From NCBI RefSeq assembly GCF_002150765.1, contig NZ_MUYM01000005.1, positions 62,001-126,000 of the forward strand: a stretch of 64,000 nucleotides of DNA, written 5' to 3'. The position numbers and the translations under genes are program-made. Shown here in pieces: positions 41,307 through 50,224 of this stretch. The stretch is from Lentzea kentuckyensis. GTDB lineage: Bacteria; Actinomycetota; Actinomycetes; Mycobacteriales; Pseudonocardiaceae. The notes beneath the pieces are model-generated. The model was not told the origin of the DNA and searched no databases. It worked only from the letters and a program-made list of their open reading frames with translations. Position 1 is the stretch's first letter; each line of letters opens with the position of its first letter.

Positions 41307-43295
41307 TCAGCCGCCGGGCGGTGGCTCACAGATGATCTTGAACTGCGGGTCGTAGCGAACCGTGCGGGACTCGCTGCGGGACTGGCCGGTGCGGCGGTCC
41401 GTGATCGTGCGGGTGTCCGTCACCGAGAAGCCCGGGGCGCCGTTGCTCGGCGAGCACCCCTCCTTGCTGATCTTCTTCTCCTGCGGCTGGGTGGGGTTGA
41501 ACTCGCCGCTGGTGGAGCCGGTGACGTCGTAGTTCTTGGTGCCCCAGAGCCTGATCGTGATCGTCGAGCCGGTCCAGATCGTCTGGATGGCGACGCCCGT
41601 GTCGTCCGGGTTCGTGAACGCGATGTCGATCAGGCTGTTGCCCGCGCCGTCCATGAACACGGTGGCCTCGCGGCCCTTCGGGTACCGCGTGATCCAGTAG
41701 CTGTGCTCCTTGTGGCCCGCGTCCTTCATGCCCGCGTAGTAGCCGGCGTTGTAGAGCGTGGTCGCGAACTGCGAGATGCCGCCACCGACCGCCTTGCCGG
41801 GGATGCCGTTCTCGATGATGCCCGCCTCGACGTAGCCCTGCGCGGTGCCGCGGGGGCCGGTGTACTTGTTGAGGCTGAACGTCTCCTTGGGCTTCACGAT
41901 CGCGCCGTTGACCTTCTCGGCCACGACCCGGATGTTGACACCCGAGGCGGCGGCGAAGCCACCGGTCTGGAACTCGCCGATGACCTCCTTGATGCCCATC
42001 TTGTTCGCCTGCTCGGTGGTGACCTTCGCGGGCGTGTGCTTGTACTCGAACTTGACCTCGCGCGCGTCGGTCTTCTTCAGCGTGTCGAAGTAGGGCTGGA
42101 GGTTCTTGTCCCAGTCGAGGTCGAGGCCGTCCACCGACGGCTTGACGGTCGGCCTGCCGCCCTCGAAGACGATCTCGGCGTCCTTGCCCTGCTTGACCGT
42201 GTCCTTGAGCTGCGGGGCGGTGACCTCGGCGAGCTTGTCCTTGTTCGGCGTGACGGCCAGCGCGCCGCCCTCGCCGGGCGCGAAGGCCAGCGTGGCGAAG
42301 ATCTGCTCCGGCGTGAGCGTCGCGTCCTTGCCCTCGCCCTTGATGACGACCGGGCCGGACACCGCGGTCTTGACGACCTCGTTGAGCGCCTTCTCGACGC
42401 CCTCCTTGGTCGTCTTCACCGGGGTGAAGTCCATCGGGACCTCGACCGGGTTGCCGGAGGCCCAGTTCGCGACGACGACGCGGGAGGCGTCCTCCGTCTT
42501 GAGCTTCTGGCCGTCGTGCGGGTCGATGGCGACAGCGGCGGCGTTCTCGAACTTGATGCTGCCCTCGATCGGCTCGTGGTCGAGCTTCGGACGCATCTCC
42601 TCGAGCGCGCCGGAGACCTTCGCGTTGTCGGCCTTCGTCGCGACGCCGACCTCACGGCTGGTGAAGAACGACGTGACGCGCGTGACCGGACTGAGCGGCT
42701 GGCTGCCCGCGCGGTCGATCGTGCCGTCCCAGTCGAGCTCCAGACCCGCTGCCTTGGGGTCGAGCTCGGCGTTGACGTCGCCGGCCTTGAGCGCGACCGG
42801 CTTGCTCAGCCGCGGGCCGATCTCGTCGCGCAGCTTCTTCTCGGCCTCGTCGTGGCTCATGCCACCGACGTCCACGCCCGCCACGGTCACGCCGCGGGGC
42901 ACGTTGCCGCTGGACACGAGGATGTCGAGGCCGTAGAGCAGGCCGAACGCGCCGACCACGGCCGCGGCCACGATCAGGGCCTTCTTCCGGCCGTTCTTCG
43001 GCTGTTCCTCGTCCTCACCGGGCTCGATCATCACCGGCCCGTAGACGCCCGAGTCCTCCGGCTGCGGCAGTGGCGGGGCCACCGGCGCCATGTACTCGGT
43101 CGCGTCCTCGCCGGCCGGGAAACCGACACCCGGCACGGCCGCGGTGACGGTCGCCTCGATGTCCGGTTCCTCCGAGGGCCACGCGTCGGTGGCCGCGCCG
43201 GTGGTGACCGGGCCGATCTTCGCCGTCTGCTCGGAGGCGGTGCCTCCGGGGTAGACCGGCGGCATCGCTCTCGTCTTGTCAGCGTCGTACGGCAC
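41307..43295 (-). CDS. VanW-family protein with peptidoglycan-binding-like domains
   Basis: The 662-residue membrane protein has a cytosolic Pro/Glu-rich N-terminus (about 1-100) and one membrane helix (KALIVAAAVVGAFGLLYGLD, about 105-125). Extracellular PG_binding_4/YoaR-like domains follow (GVTVAGVDVGGMSHDEAEKK and a second copy around ATLTPEQIFATLAFAPGEGG). The VanW domain comes last (KETFSLNKYTGPRGTAQGYV, GGGISQFATTLYNAGYYAGM, HKEHSYWITRYPKGREATVF). VanW was named from vancomycin operons but is widespread in Gram-positive cell walls, with unknown activity. GGGGAG upstream supports GTG 43295. Single gene. Confidence 0.9.
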   Translation of the reverse strand: MPYDADKTRAMPPVYPGGTASEQTAKIGPVTTGAATDAWPSEEPDIEATVTAAVPGVGFPAGEDATEYMAPVAPPLPQPEDSGVYGPVMIEPGEDEEQPKNGRKKALIVAAAVVGAFGLLYGLDILVSSGNVPRGVTVAGVDVGGMSHDEAEKKLRDEIGPRLSKPVALKAGDVNAELDPKAAGLELDWDGTIDRAGSQPLSPVTRVTSFFTSREVGVATKADNAKVSGALEEMRPKLDHEPIEGSIKFENAAAVAIDPHDGQKLKTEDASRVVVANWASGNPVEVPMDFTPVKTTKEGVEKALNEVVKTAVSGPVVIKGEGKDATLTPEQIFATLAFAPGEGGALAVTPNKDKLAEVTAPQLKDTVKQGKDAEIVFEGGRPTVKPSVDGLDLDWDKNLQPYFDTLKKTDAREVKFEYKHTPAKVTTEQANKMGIKEVIGEFQTGGFAAASGVNIRVVAEKVNGAIVKPKETFSLNKYTGPRGTAQGYVEAGIIENGIPGKAVGGGISQFATTLYNAGYYAGMKDAGHKEHSYWITRYPKGREATVFMDGAGNSLIDIAFTNPDDTGVAIQTIWTGSTITIRLWGTKNYDVTGSTSGEFNPTQPQEKKISKEGCSPSNGAPGFSVTDTRTITDRRTGQSRSESRTVRYDPQFKIICEPPPGG

Positions 43296-43371
43296 AGCTC
43301 TCCCCGTTGCCCTGTCTCTCGCGAGGCGGCATATGTGTGTAGCTATCAGGCGCAGATCACGAACCGGCGGC

Positions 43372-43692
43372 TCATAGGTACAGACCAGTACCGTGCTCGG
43401 TGAGCTCGCTGGCCACAGCGTGCAGGTCGCGTTCCCTCATCACGAGATACGTGGCGCCCTGCACCTCGACCTCAAGCTGATCTTCCGGGTTGAACAGAAC
43501 CCGGTCGCCCACCTTCACGTGTCGCACGCTGGTACCGACCCCGAACACATCACCCCACGCCAACCGCTTCGCCATCTGGGCCGTAGCGGGGATCACGATG
43601 CCACCACTGGATCGCCGCTCGCCATCCTCCGGCGAGATGCGCACCATGACGCGGTCGTACAGCATCTGGATCTCGAGCTTGACATCAGGCAC
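43372..43692 (-). CDS. GroES-like co-chaperonin (Cpn10 fold), orphan
   Basis: The 106-residue protein has the GroES beta-barrel pattern. QMLYDRVMVRISPEDGERRS is followed by a mobile-loop-like SSGGIVIP, AWGDVFGVGTSVRHVKVGDRVLF (compare the VKVGDxVLF of GroES) and a C-terminal YLVMRERDLHAV. No groEL is adjacent. Since actinobacteria carry a canonical groES elsewhere, this is likely a second, divergent co-chaperonin; the roof-loop region differs. It lies seven bases... downstream coding of the thioredoxin-NHL gene ends at 43702, so the two are close on the same strand and could be co-transcribed. Confidence 0.8.
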   Translation of the reverse strand: MPDVKLEIQMLYDRVMVRISPEDGERRSSGGIVIPATAQMAKRLAWGDVFGVGTSVRHVKVGDRVLFNPEDQLEVEVQGATYLVMRERDLHAVASELTEHGTGLYL

Positions 43693-43701
43693 CAGCAGAG
43701 T

Positions 43702-45522
43702 CTACGTGCCTGCCGGACCGGCCTCGTCCATGCCGCCCATCAGCAGCGGCAGCCGGGTAGGTGCATCGGCAACAACTCGAACTGGCACCCCCCAGTCCTG
43801 CCTGGTCAGGCGACAGACCGGGTGTTCGTCGGAAGGATCGTCACTGCAACTGGCGGCCTGCGCTACGACGTGCAAAACGCCGTTCGTGACCTGATCGTTG
43901 ATCCGCAACGCCCGTACCAGTTCGGTGCCGACCCCCGCGCCCTCGAGGATCAGCTCGGGCGGCGAGCTGGTGATCTCCAACCGAGTGGACGGTCCGTACC
44001 TTTCGTCCAGTTTGGTCCCAGTGGGCGGCGTGAAGACGACCGCGAGCTCCAGCGCACCGGGCGCGATGTCGGTGGACGGCCGCTTGACCGCGTGCTCCTC
44101 GCCGTCGATCTTCGTGGCGGCCGCGGAGAACCGTTCGAGCCGGTGCGCCGCGCTGGCCACGACGACCAGTTCCTTCTGGACGATGAGAGCGTCGGACGGT
44201 TCGGCGATGTCCGTCGCGATGGTGGTCAACGTGTTCGTCTCGGGGTCGAACCGCCTGATCGCGTTGTTGTAGGTGTCCGAAATGGCCAGCGAGTGGTCAT
44301 TCAGGACGGTCACACCGAGCGGGTGCTGCAGGAGCGCCTCGTCCGCGTCGCCGTCCTTGTGTCCGAACGCGAACAGGCCCTTGCCGATGACGGTGTGGAC
44401 CTCGCCGTTCTCGAGGTACCGCAGCGCGCTGGTCTCGGAGTCGACCATCCACAGCCGGTCGCCGTCCGCGGCGAGCCCGGAGGTCTGCGCGAAGAAGGCC
44501 TCCTCCTTTGGCCCGTCGTTGATGCCCTCGACGGTGGTGCCCGCCAGCCTGCTGACCGTGTTCGTCGCGGGGTCGAAGAAGCCCAGCGTGTGGTTGCCGG
44601 CCATGGCGATGGCCACGCCGCCGTTCCACCAGGCGACGTCCCACGGGCTGGTGAGGTCGATCTTGTCGGCCGGCCCGTCGGTCTCGCCGTCGCGCCACTG
44701 CTCACCGGTGCCCGCGAGGGTCGTGACCTCGCCGGTCTCCAGGTCGAGGCCGCGAAGCAGGTGGTTGACGGTGTCCGCGACGACGACGTCGTAGCCGTGG
44801 GTGTTGGGCACGAGGGCGAGGCCCGCCGGCTCGGAGAAGGTGGGCGCGAGGCCGTCCTCCCTGCCGCGCTCGCCGGTGCCGATGCGGCGGATGACGGTCT
44901 CGCCGTCCGCTTCGAGCTCCACGATGCTGTGGTGGGCGGAGTCGCTGACCAGGATCGTGTCGTTCGGCGTGACGATCGCCTTGGCCGGGAAGCGCAGCGT
45001 GGTGTTCGTGGGCTCGGGCGCGACGTACGGGCCGGAGCCGCGGTGCAGCGTGCCCTTCGCGTCGTGCTCCGCGATCAGTTCGCCGATGATGGTCCGCAGC
45101 GCCTCGACGTGGCCCTCACCAGCGGCGACGTGCACGACGTAGCCCTCGGGGTCGACCAGGGTCAGCGTCGGCCAAGCCTTCACGGCGTAGTTCTGCCAGG
45201 TGGTGAGCTCGGGGTCGTCGAGGACCGGGTGGTGCACCTCGTAGCGCTCGACGGCCGCCTTGAGCGCCTCGGCGTCGGCCTCGTGCACGAACTTCGGCGA
45301 GTGCACGCCGATCGTGACGAGGACGTCCTCGTACTCCTTCTCGAGGGGGCGCAGCTCGTCGAGGACGTGCAGGCAGTTGATGCAGCAGAACGTCCAGAAG
45401 TCGAGCAGCACGATCTTGCCGCGCAGGTCCTTCAGGCTGACCTGTTCGCCGCCGGTGTTGAGCCAGCCGCGACCTTGCAGCTCAGGGGCGCGGACGCGGG
45501 CACGGCGCTTGGCAGTCGTCAC
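43702..45522 (-). CDS. Thioredoxin-like domain fused to NHL beta-propeller
   Basis: The 606-residue protein has an N-terminal TlpA/thioredoxin-like domain (RVRAPELQGRGWLNTGGEQV, LLDFWTFCCINCLHVLDELR with the redox CxxC as CINC, about 5-150). Six NHL-type repeats and a C-terminal beta domain follow. Repeat segments include FPAKAIVTPNDTILVSDSAH, DLTSPWDVAWWNGGVAIAMA and ALLQHPLGVTVLNDHSLAIS. Proteins of this layout (NHLRC2-like) are conserved from actinobacteria to animals and are thought to be redox proteins of unknown partner. I chose GTG 45522, where similarity starts. ATG 45567, overlapping the previous stop as TGATG, would add 15 residues. Confidence 0.88.
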   Translation of the reverse strand: MTTAKRRARVRAPELQGRGWLNTGGEQVSLKDLRGKIVLLDFWTFCCINCLHVLDELRPLEKEYEDVLVTIGVHSPKFVHEADAEALKAAVERYEVHHPVLDDPELTTWQNYAVKAWPTLTLVDPEGYVVHVAAGEGHVEALRTIIGELIAEHDAKGTLHRGSGPYVAPEPTNTTLRFPAKAIVTPNDTILVSDSAHHSIVELEADGETVIRRIGTGERGREDGLAPTFSEPAGLALVPNTHGYDVVVADTVNHLLRGLDLETGEVTTLAGTGEQWRDGETDGPADKIDLTSPWDVAWWNGGVAIAMAGNHTLGFFDPATNTVSRLAGTTVEGINDGPKEEAFFAQTSGLAADGDRLWMVDSETSALRYLENGEVHTVIGKGLFAFGHKDGDADEALLQHPLGVTVLNDHSLAISDTYNNAIRRFDPETNTLTTIATDIAEPSDALIVQKELVVVASAAHRLERFSAAATKIDGEEHAVKRPSTDIAPGALELAVVFTPPTGTKLDERYGPSTRLEITSSPPELILEGAGVGTELVRALRINDQVTNGVLHVVAQAASCSDDPSDEHPVCRLTRQDWGVPVRVVADAPTRLPLLMGGMDEAGPAGT

Positions 45523-45566
45523 GACCGTATCCAACACGGTGGGACAGGTTCGTGTTCCGGCGTCCA

Positions 45567-46466
45567 TCATGTGGACGGCAGCTTCAGCCCCGGCTTCTCG
45601 CCCTCGTCGAACACCGGCATCACGCTGATCTGCGCCTCCGACAGGTCGACCTCGCCGCCGGTGAACCGGGCCCCGCGGAACGACACCTCGCCGCCGTTGA
45701 ACTCCGCGCCCTCGAACCGCACGCGACCGCCGGCGAACTCGGCGTTGTCGAAGGTCACGCGCGCGCCTTCGAAGGTCGCGCCGCCGAACCACACCTCGCC
45801 GCCGCAGACCACCATGCCGTCGAACGAGATCCAGCCGCCAGGAAAGCGCGCCAGACTGAGGAAGAACGTGCCGGACGACATGCGGATGCCCGCGAAGTCG
45901 GCGGACCTCAGCACCGCGCGCACCAGGTCGAAGTCGTGGCCCTGCCAGCTGACCGGGGCACCGTCGCGGAGGTGGCGGGCGATCACGTTGGTGATCGCGA
46001 GGCGCACCTCGGTCTCGGCGTCGTGGTACCACTCCGAGTCCAGCGCGGGCTCGTACGCGATGCGCAGGTACGAGCAGAGGACGTCGATGCAGACCTGGCG
46101 TTGTTCCGGCCATTCGTCCGCGAGTGAGGCGAGGGCGTAGACGCCGGCCAGGCGGACGGTCGGGGTTTCGTTGCCGATCTGGTTGCAGGCGGCGCCGAAG
46201 CGTTCGTTGAGCAGCTTGATCCGCTCACGGGTTTCGGCCGACTCGCTGATGCGTTGTTTTCGATATGCGACGACCAGGGCGACCACACCGCCGACGCCCG
46301 CGACCACGGTCAGCGCGACCTTGATGATGTCGAGCCTCGCGGTCGGCGCAGCCGGAAAGCCCAGTGCGGCCCACAAAAGCACGGCTGCGAGGGCGAAAAC
46401 GGTTACGCCGATCAGCACAACGAGACTGATGTGCCTTTTGATTGACCAAAGCAGGCCGGACTCCAC
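45567..46466 (-). CDS. Membrane-anchored pentapeptide-repeat protein
   Basis: The 299-residue protein has two N-terminal membrane helices (ISLVVLIGVTVFALAAVLLW; VALTVVAGVGGVVALVVAYR). A helical cytosolic linker (RISESAETRERIKLLNERFG, ALASLADEWPEQRQVCIDVL) and a C-terminal right-handed quadrilateral helix follow, of A(D/N)F/G-type five-residue repeats (FEGARVTFDNAEFAGGRVRF, GAEFNGGEVSFRGARFTGGE). Similar proteins occur widely in actinobacteria with unknown role. The stop overlaps a possible ATG of the thioredoxin-NHL gene, which suggests coupling. It is divergent from the FAD oxidoreductase. Confidence 0.85.
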   Translation of the reverse strand: MESGLLWSIKRHISLVVLIGVTVFALAAVLLWAALGFPAAPTARLDIIKVALTVVAGVGGVVALVVAYRKQRISESAETRERIKLLNERFGAACNQIGNETPTVRLAGVYALASLADEWPEQRQVCIDVLCSYLRIAYEPALDSEWYHDAETEVRLAITNVIARHLRDGAPVSWQGHDFDLVRAVLRSADFAGIRMSSGTFFLSLARFPGGWISFDGMVVCGGEVWFGGATFEGARVTFDNAEFAGGRVRFEGAEFNGGEVSFRGARFTGGEVDLSEAQISVMPVFDEGEKPGLKLPST

Positions 46467-46537
46467 GATGATGGACGGTAACCGCCCGTCTGAACCTTTG
46501 CGCCTTGTTTGGCGTAGAGGACGCCGGGAGGTGCGTG

Positions 46538-47557
46538 ATGGTGGAGTACCTGGTGATCGGTGCGGGTCCGGCGGGCCTGCAGATGGGGCGCTTCCTGCAT
46601 CAGGCGGGTCGCGACTACCTGATCGTCGAGGCGGGGCCGGAGCCGGCGAGCTTCTTCCGGACCTTTCCGCGGCATCGGGTGCTCTCCACGGACGACAACT
46701 CGTTGTTCGAGGGGGCGCCGTTTTCCCGCTACAGCAAGAGGTCCTTTCCCAACGCGGACGACCTGGTGCGCTATCTGGAGGACTTCGCGCAGCCGTTGAA
46801 CATCCGCTACAACGCGCCCGTGACCGACCTGGCCCAGCACCAGGCGCGGCACGTGATCATCGCAACCGGCAAGAAAGCCCACGTTCCCAGCATTCCGGGG
46901 ATCGAGCACGCCGAGACGTACGCCAGCGCCAGCACCGATCCGACCGAGTACGCGGGCAAGCGGGTGCTGATCATCGGGCGCGGGCACAGCGCGTTCGAGA
47001 CGGCGGACAACATCGCGGCGACGGCGCGGGTCACGCACACGGTCGGGCGGACCGTGCAGCGGATCGTCAAGGAGGGCAACGAGTTCGTCGCGACGATCGA
47101 CGGCACCGGCGAGCTCCGGTACGACAAGGTGATCGTGTGCGCGGGTTTCCGCAGGGACACCACGCTCGACGTGCCGCACGCGCACGTCGTGACCGGTGAC
47201 TCGATCAAAGCGATCCGCCACTCGGCCCGCGCGCTCCACCGAATGCTGGAGGCGCAACACCACGGCGTGCCGTGGCCGCACCGGAAACTGCGCAACCGGC
47301 CCGACTCGCTGGCCGCGACCATCGCCATGCGCGCCAGCGAGATCCCGGACGGCCTGGCGGACGTCGTTGTCCCGCAAGGCCAGCACGTGCTGCTCTACGA
47401 CGAGATGCCCACCACCGAACGCCACGGCTTCGTGGTCACGCGCACCCAGATCAGCCACTACCGGCGCAACGAGCTGATCGCCGTCGAGCACCGCCTGCAC
47501 CGCAAGCCGCTGGAGAAGTTCTTCTCGCAGCAGCTCGCGGTGCCCTGCATCGCCTAG
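46538..47557 (+). CDS. FAD-dependent pyridine nucleotide-disulfide-type oxidoreductase
   Basis: The 339-residue flavoprotein has an N-terminal FAD motif (VEYLVIGAGPAGLQMGRFLH) and a second nucleotide-binding motif (KRVLIIGRGHSAFETADNIA). An ATG-type motif (HVIIATGKKAHVPSIPGI) and a C-terminal part with YDKVIVCAGFRRDTTLDV follow. The layout recalls flavin monooxygenase/FOXRED2-like proteins; the substrate is not evident. GGGAGG seven bases upstream supports ATG 46538; the GTG just before is also in frame. The 3' end overlaps the DLH gene by four bases, tail to tail. Confidence 0.85.
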   Translation: MVEYLVIGAGPAGLQMGRFLHQAGRDYLIVEAGPEPASFFRTFPRHRVLSTDDNSLFEGAPFSRYSKRSFPNADDLVRYLEDFAQPLNIRYNAPVTDLAQHQARHVIIATGKKAHVPSIPGIEHAETYASASTDPTEYAGKRVLIIGRGHSAFETADNIAATARVTHTVGRTVQRIVKEGNEFVATIDGTGELRYDKVIVCAGFRRDTTLDVPHAHVVTGDSIKAIRHSARALHRMLEAQHHGVPWPHRKLRNRPDSLAATIAMRASEIPDGLADVVVPQGQHVLLYDEMPTTERHGFVVTRTQISHYRRNELIAVEHRLHRKPLEKFFSQQLAVPCIA

Positions 47558-48222
47558 GCGGGCAGGGTGCGTGCGAGGAACTGCGCGGTGAGGTCCCACG
47601 CGCGGTCGGCGGCGTCCTTGTCGTACCAAGGCGCCAGGTGGTTGAGGAAGGCGTGGCCCGCGGCCTCCAGGTGGATCTCGGCGTTGGGCCGCTCCTGCAC
47701 CGCGTCCACGACCTTCTGGTACTCGGTGATGAACGAGTCCTCGGTGCCGAAGTGGAACAGGATCGGGCAGGACACCTGGTCCAGCGTGCCGATCTGGTCC
47801 GGCACACCCGAGCCGTAGAACGACACGGCCGTGTCCGGGTTGGAGGCCGTGGCCGCCGCGTACGCCAGGGTGCCGCCGAGGCAGAAGCCGAGCACGCCGA
47901 CGCCGCCCGTGACCTCGGGCAGACCGCGCAGGTACTCGACCGACGCGACGACGTCCTGCACGGCGAGCGGGAAGTCGAGGTTCCCGACGACCTCCATCGA
48001 CTTCTGGATGCCGGCCTCGTCGTGCTCACCGACCCAGCCGGGCTGGAACCGGTGGAAGAGCTCGGGCACGGCCACGACGTAGCCGAGAGCGGCGAGCTTC
48101 TCGGCGATTTCGCGCAGGTACCCGTCCAGGCCGAAGATCTCCTGGATCAGCACGATGCCGGGGCCGGAACCGGACTCGGGGAGCCAAACCGGCAACGGCA
48201 TGTCGTTCACACGATGGGTCAT
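47554..48222 (-). CDS. Dienelactone hydrolase-family esterase
   Basis: The 222-residue alpha/beta hydrolase has the DLH signature. The nucleophile is Cys114 in GVLGFCLGGTLAY, the acid is in LFHFGTEDSFI and the histidine is in AAGHAFLNHL. The N-terminal PGIVLIQEIFGLDGYLREIA is the family's strand-turn-helix. DLH enzymes hydrolyse dienelactones in aromatic degradation, but many actinobacterial members have unknown carboxylester substrates. No aromatic-degradation genes are nearby. Confidence 0.92.
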   Translation of the reverse strand: MTHRVNDMPLPVWLPESGSGPGIVLIQEIFGLDGYLREIAEKLAALGYVVAVPELFHRFQPGWVGEHDEAGIQKSMEVVGNLDFPLAVQDVVASVEYLRGLPEVTGGVGVLGFCLGGTLAYAAATASNPDTAVSFYGSGVPDQIGTLDQVSCPILFHFGTEDSFITEYQKVVDAVQERPNAEIHLEAAGHAFLNHLAPWYDKDAADRAWDLTAQFLARTLPA

Positions 48223-48248
48223 ACCTCGATCTTGACGTACCCGCGTTC

Positions 48249-49004
48249 CTACTTGCCGGTCGGATCGCCCTCGATCGCGGCGCCGGCTTCGGGCTTGGTG
48301 ATCGTCCGCTGGGCCGCCGCCTCCGTCACGTCCGCGGCCAGTTCGACCACGTCGCTGCCGTACGCGTCGCGGTTCACAATGCGCAGGACCAAGCAGAACG
48401 ACGTGCGCGCGCCGTACTGGGCATGCAGGGAGTCCTGCTGTTCCACCAGGTACTTCGCCGCCGCGTAGTTGGTGATGGCGGTCTGGCCGCAGACGAGGAA
48501 CAGCGGACGGCGTCTGCCCGGGACGACGATGCGGGCCACCAGCACGTACTCGGAACCGCCCCGTTCGCGGCTGAAGACGCGATCGCCGACGCGCACGGAC
48601 AGTCCCTCCGGGTCCTCGCGGTAGGTGGACTGCGAGACACCCGGCAACAGCCAGCGCAGATGCGCGGCCGTGCGCGAGTTCGACAACGGGCCGCCCACGC
48701 AGAACTCGACCTGGTCACCGACGCCCTCGACGACCTCGGAGTGCAGTGCGATCTCGGGCTCGGCCCCGGCGTCCTTCGCCAGCATCGCCAACTCCAGCAC
48801 GGCCGCGACGTCGGTCTTGTTGATGCTCATCGGGGCCGGCGCCGCACGGTGCTTGCCGACGACGAGGAGCGCTCGTTCGCCGGGAACCAGACCGAAGAAC
48901 GCGCGCCGCCGTGCCGCCCGCCGGTACCGCAGGAGGCGCTGCACGAGCCACACGGTGATGCCGGCGATGAGGCTCGCCAGCAGGTTGATCGCCAGGTCGT
49001 TCAC
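48249..49004 (-). CDS. Membrane-anchored protein of unknown function with GGPLSN motif
   Basis: The 251-residue protein has a single N-terminal anchor (DLAINLLASLIAGITVWLVQ) and a basic juxtamembrane stretch. The cytosolic domain has GERALLVVGKHRAAPAPMSI, QVEFCVGGPLSNSRTAAHLR, YVLVARIVVPGRRRPLFLVC and a helical C-terminus. The VGGPLSN/LVCGQT segments look like a nucleotide- or ligand-binding Rossmann-like domain, but I cannot name the family. It is divergent from the HAD hydrolase. The longer open frame upstream (to 49808) is antisense to that gene and is rejected. Confidence 0.65.
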   Translation of the reverse strand: MNDLAINLLASLIAGITVWLVQRLLRYRRAARRRAFFGLVPGERALLVVGKHRAAPAPMSINKTDVAAVLELAMLAKDAGAEPEIALHSEVVEGVGDQVEFCVGGPLSNSRTAAHLRWLLPGVSQSTYREDPEGLSVRVGDRVFSRERGGSEYVLVARIVVPGRRRPLFLVCGQTAITNYAAAKYLVEQQDSLHAQYGARTSFCLVLRIVNRDAYGSDVVELAADVTEAAAQRTITKPEAGAAIEGDPTGK

Positions 49005-49094
49005 GCCATGGTTGTACCGGAGCGGGCAGTCGCGCGGACAGCGGTCGGGGAAAGGGTCTTCGTGCGCGCGGAGGGCCTGCCCGATAATCAGCCG

Positions 49095-49868
49095 ATGATC
49101 AGGTTGATCGCGACCGACCTCGACGGCACGCTCCTGCAGCCGGGCGGAGTGCTCAGCGACCGCACCCGTGCCACCCTGAACGCGGTCGGTGCGGACGTCG
49201 TGGTCGTCACGGCCCGGCCGCCGCGGTTCGTCCAGGACCTGGCGCTCACGGGCACGGCGATCTGTTCCAACGGCTCGGTGATCTACGACCTGACCGAAAA
49301 GGTGGTCACACACGCCCAGACGGTGCCGTTCGACGTCGTGCGGAAGGTGTCGGAGGAGCTCGCGAACGTGATCCCGAACGTCGGCATCGCGGTCGAGACC
49401 GGGATGGAAGTGTTGTGCGAGCCCGCTTTCAAGGGATTCAGCCCGAACAATCCACATCGGACACTGGAGCTGCTCGACCACGTCTTCGCGGAGGCGGACC
49501 AGGTCGTGCAGATGCTCGCGTGGGCGCCGGACGCCGAGGCCGACCACATGATGGAGATCGCCAGGCAGGCGGTCGGGCAGCACGTGGCCGTCACGCACTC
49601 CGGTGGGCTCGGGCTGCTGGAGATCGGCCCGCCGGGGGTGTCGAAGGCGGCGACGCTGGAATCCCTTTGCAACACAAGGGGAATCGGCAAGCACGAGGTG
49701 ATCGCGTTCGGCGACATGCCGAACGACCTGTCGGTGCTCGGGTGGGCCGGCACGGCGTACGCGATGGGCAACGCGCACCCGTTGGTCAAGGAGGCCTGCG
49801 GCAACCACGCGCCGCCGAACACCGAGGACGGGGTGGCGCAGGTGCTGGAAAGGCTCTTCGGGATCTAA
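49095..49868 (+). CDS. HAD-superfamily (Cof-type, IIB) phosphatase
   Basis: This 257-residue hydrolase has the HAD motif I DLDGTL (Asp8, Asp10) in RLIATDLDGTLLQPGG, motif II in VVVVTARPP, a large C2B cap, and motifs III/IV in GVSKAATLESL and EVIAFGDMPNDLSVLGWAGT. Cof-type enzymes dephosphorylate sugar phosphates and cofactors with broad specificity. ATG 49095 is preceded by weak purines. The 3' end overlaps the NYN gene by four bases, tail to tail. Confidence 0.93.
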   Translation: MIRLIATDLDGTLLQPGGVLSDRTRATLNAVGADVVVVTARPPRFVQDLALTGTAICSNGSVIYDLTEKVVTHAQTVPFDVVRKVSEELANVIPNVGIAVETGMEVLCEPAFKGFSPNNPHRTLELLDHVFAEADQVVQMLAWAPDAEADHMMEIARQAVGQHVAVTHSGGLGLLEIGPPGVSKAATLESLCNTRGIGKHEVIAFGDMPNDLSVLGWAGTAYAMGNAHPLVKEACGNHAPPNTEDGVAQVLERLFGI

Positions 49869-50209
49869 CGTCGCGGTACCGAGGTGGGGCCTGCCACCTC
49901 GGCACCGAGCTCCGTCACCCGCCGGCGCAGTTCCCGGTCGGCGGTCACCACGACCACGCGACGTCCGGGGCCCTCGGCGCGGACCACGTCGACGATCGTG
50001 TCGTCACCGTCGCCGGCAGCGGAGACCACCCGGACGTCGGGGATGCTGGAGACGTTGCGCGCCTTGCCTTCCACGACGAGGACCACCTCCTCGTCGCGCC
50101 CCTGCAAAGCGTCGCGGAGGCGTTCGGCCGCTGCCGCTCTGTCCCGCCACCAGCCGTCGGGCACCGATCCGACGACGTTGGCTGCATCGACCACGAGCAA
50201 CGGCTTCAC
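49865..50209 (-). CDS. NYN/PIN-like putative nuclease
   Basis: The 114-residue protein has the acidic pattern of NYN/PIN-fold nucleases: KPLLVVDAANVVGSVPDGWW (Asp8, Asn11), a middle DDTIVDVV and a late VVVVTADRELRRRVTELGAE. These residues form the Mg-binding site of this fold in family members that cut RNA. Activity and target are unknown. It follows the S37 peptidase on the same strand by about 15 bp, so the two may be co-transcribed. Confidence 0.82.
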   Translation of the reverse strand: MKPLLVVDAANVVGSVPDGWWRDRAAAAERLRDALQGRDEEVVLVVEGKARNVSSIPDVRVVSAAGDGDDTIVDVVRAEGPGRRVVVVTADRELRRRVTELGAEVAGPTSVPRR

Positions 50210-50224
50210 GCCTCCCAGGGTGCC

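Noticed and set aside
48423..49094. Upstream extension of the HAD phosphatase frame
   Set aside because: The frame is open but antisense to the membrane-anchored gene, and HAD motif I begins right after ATG 49095.
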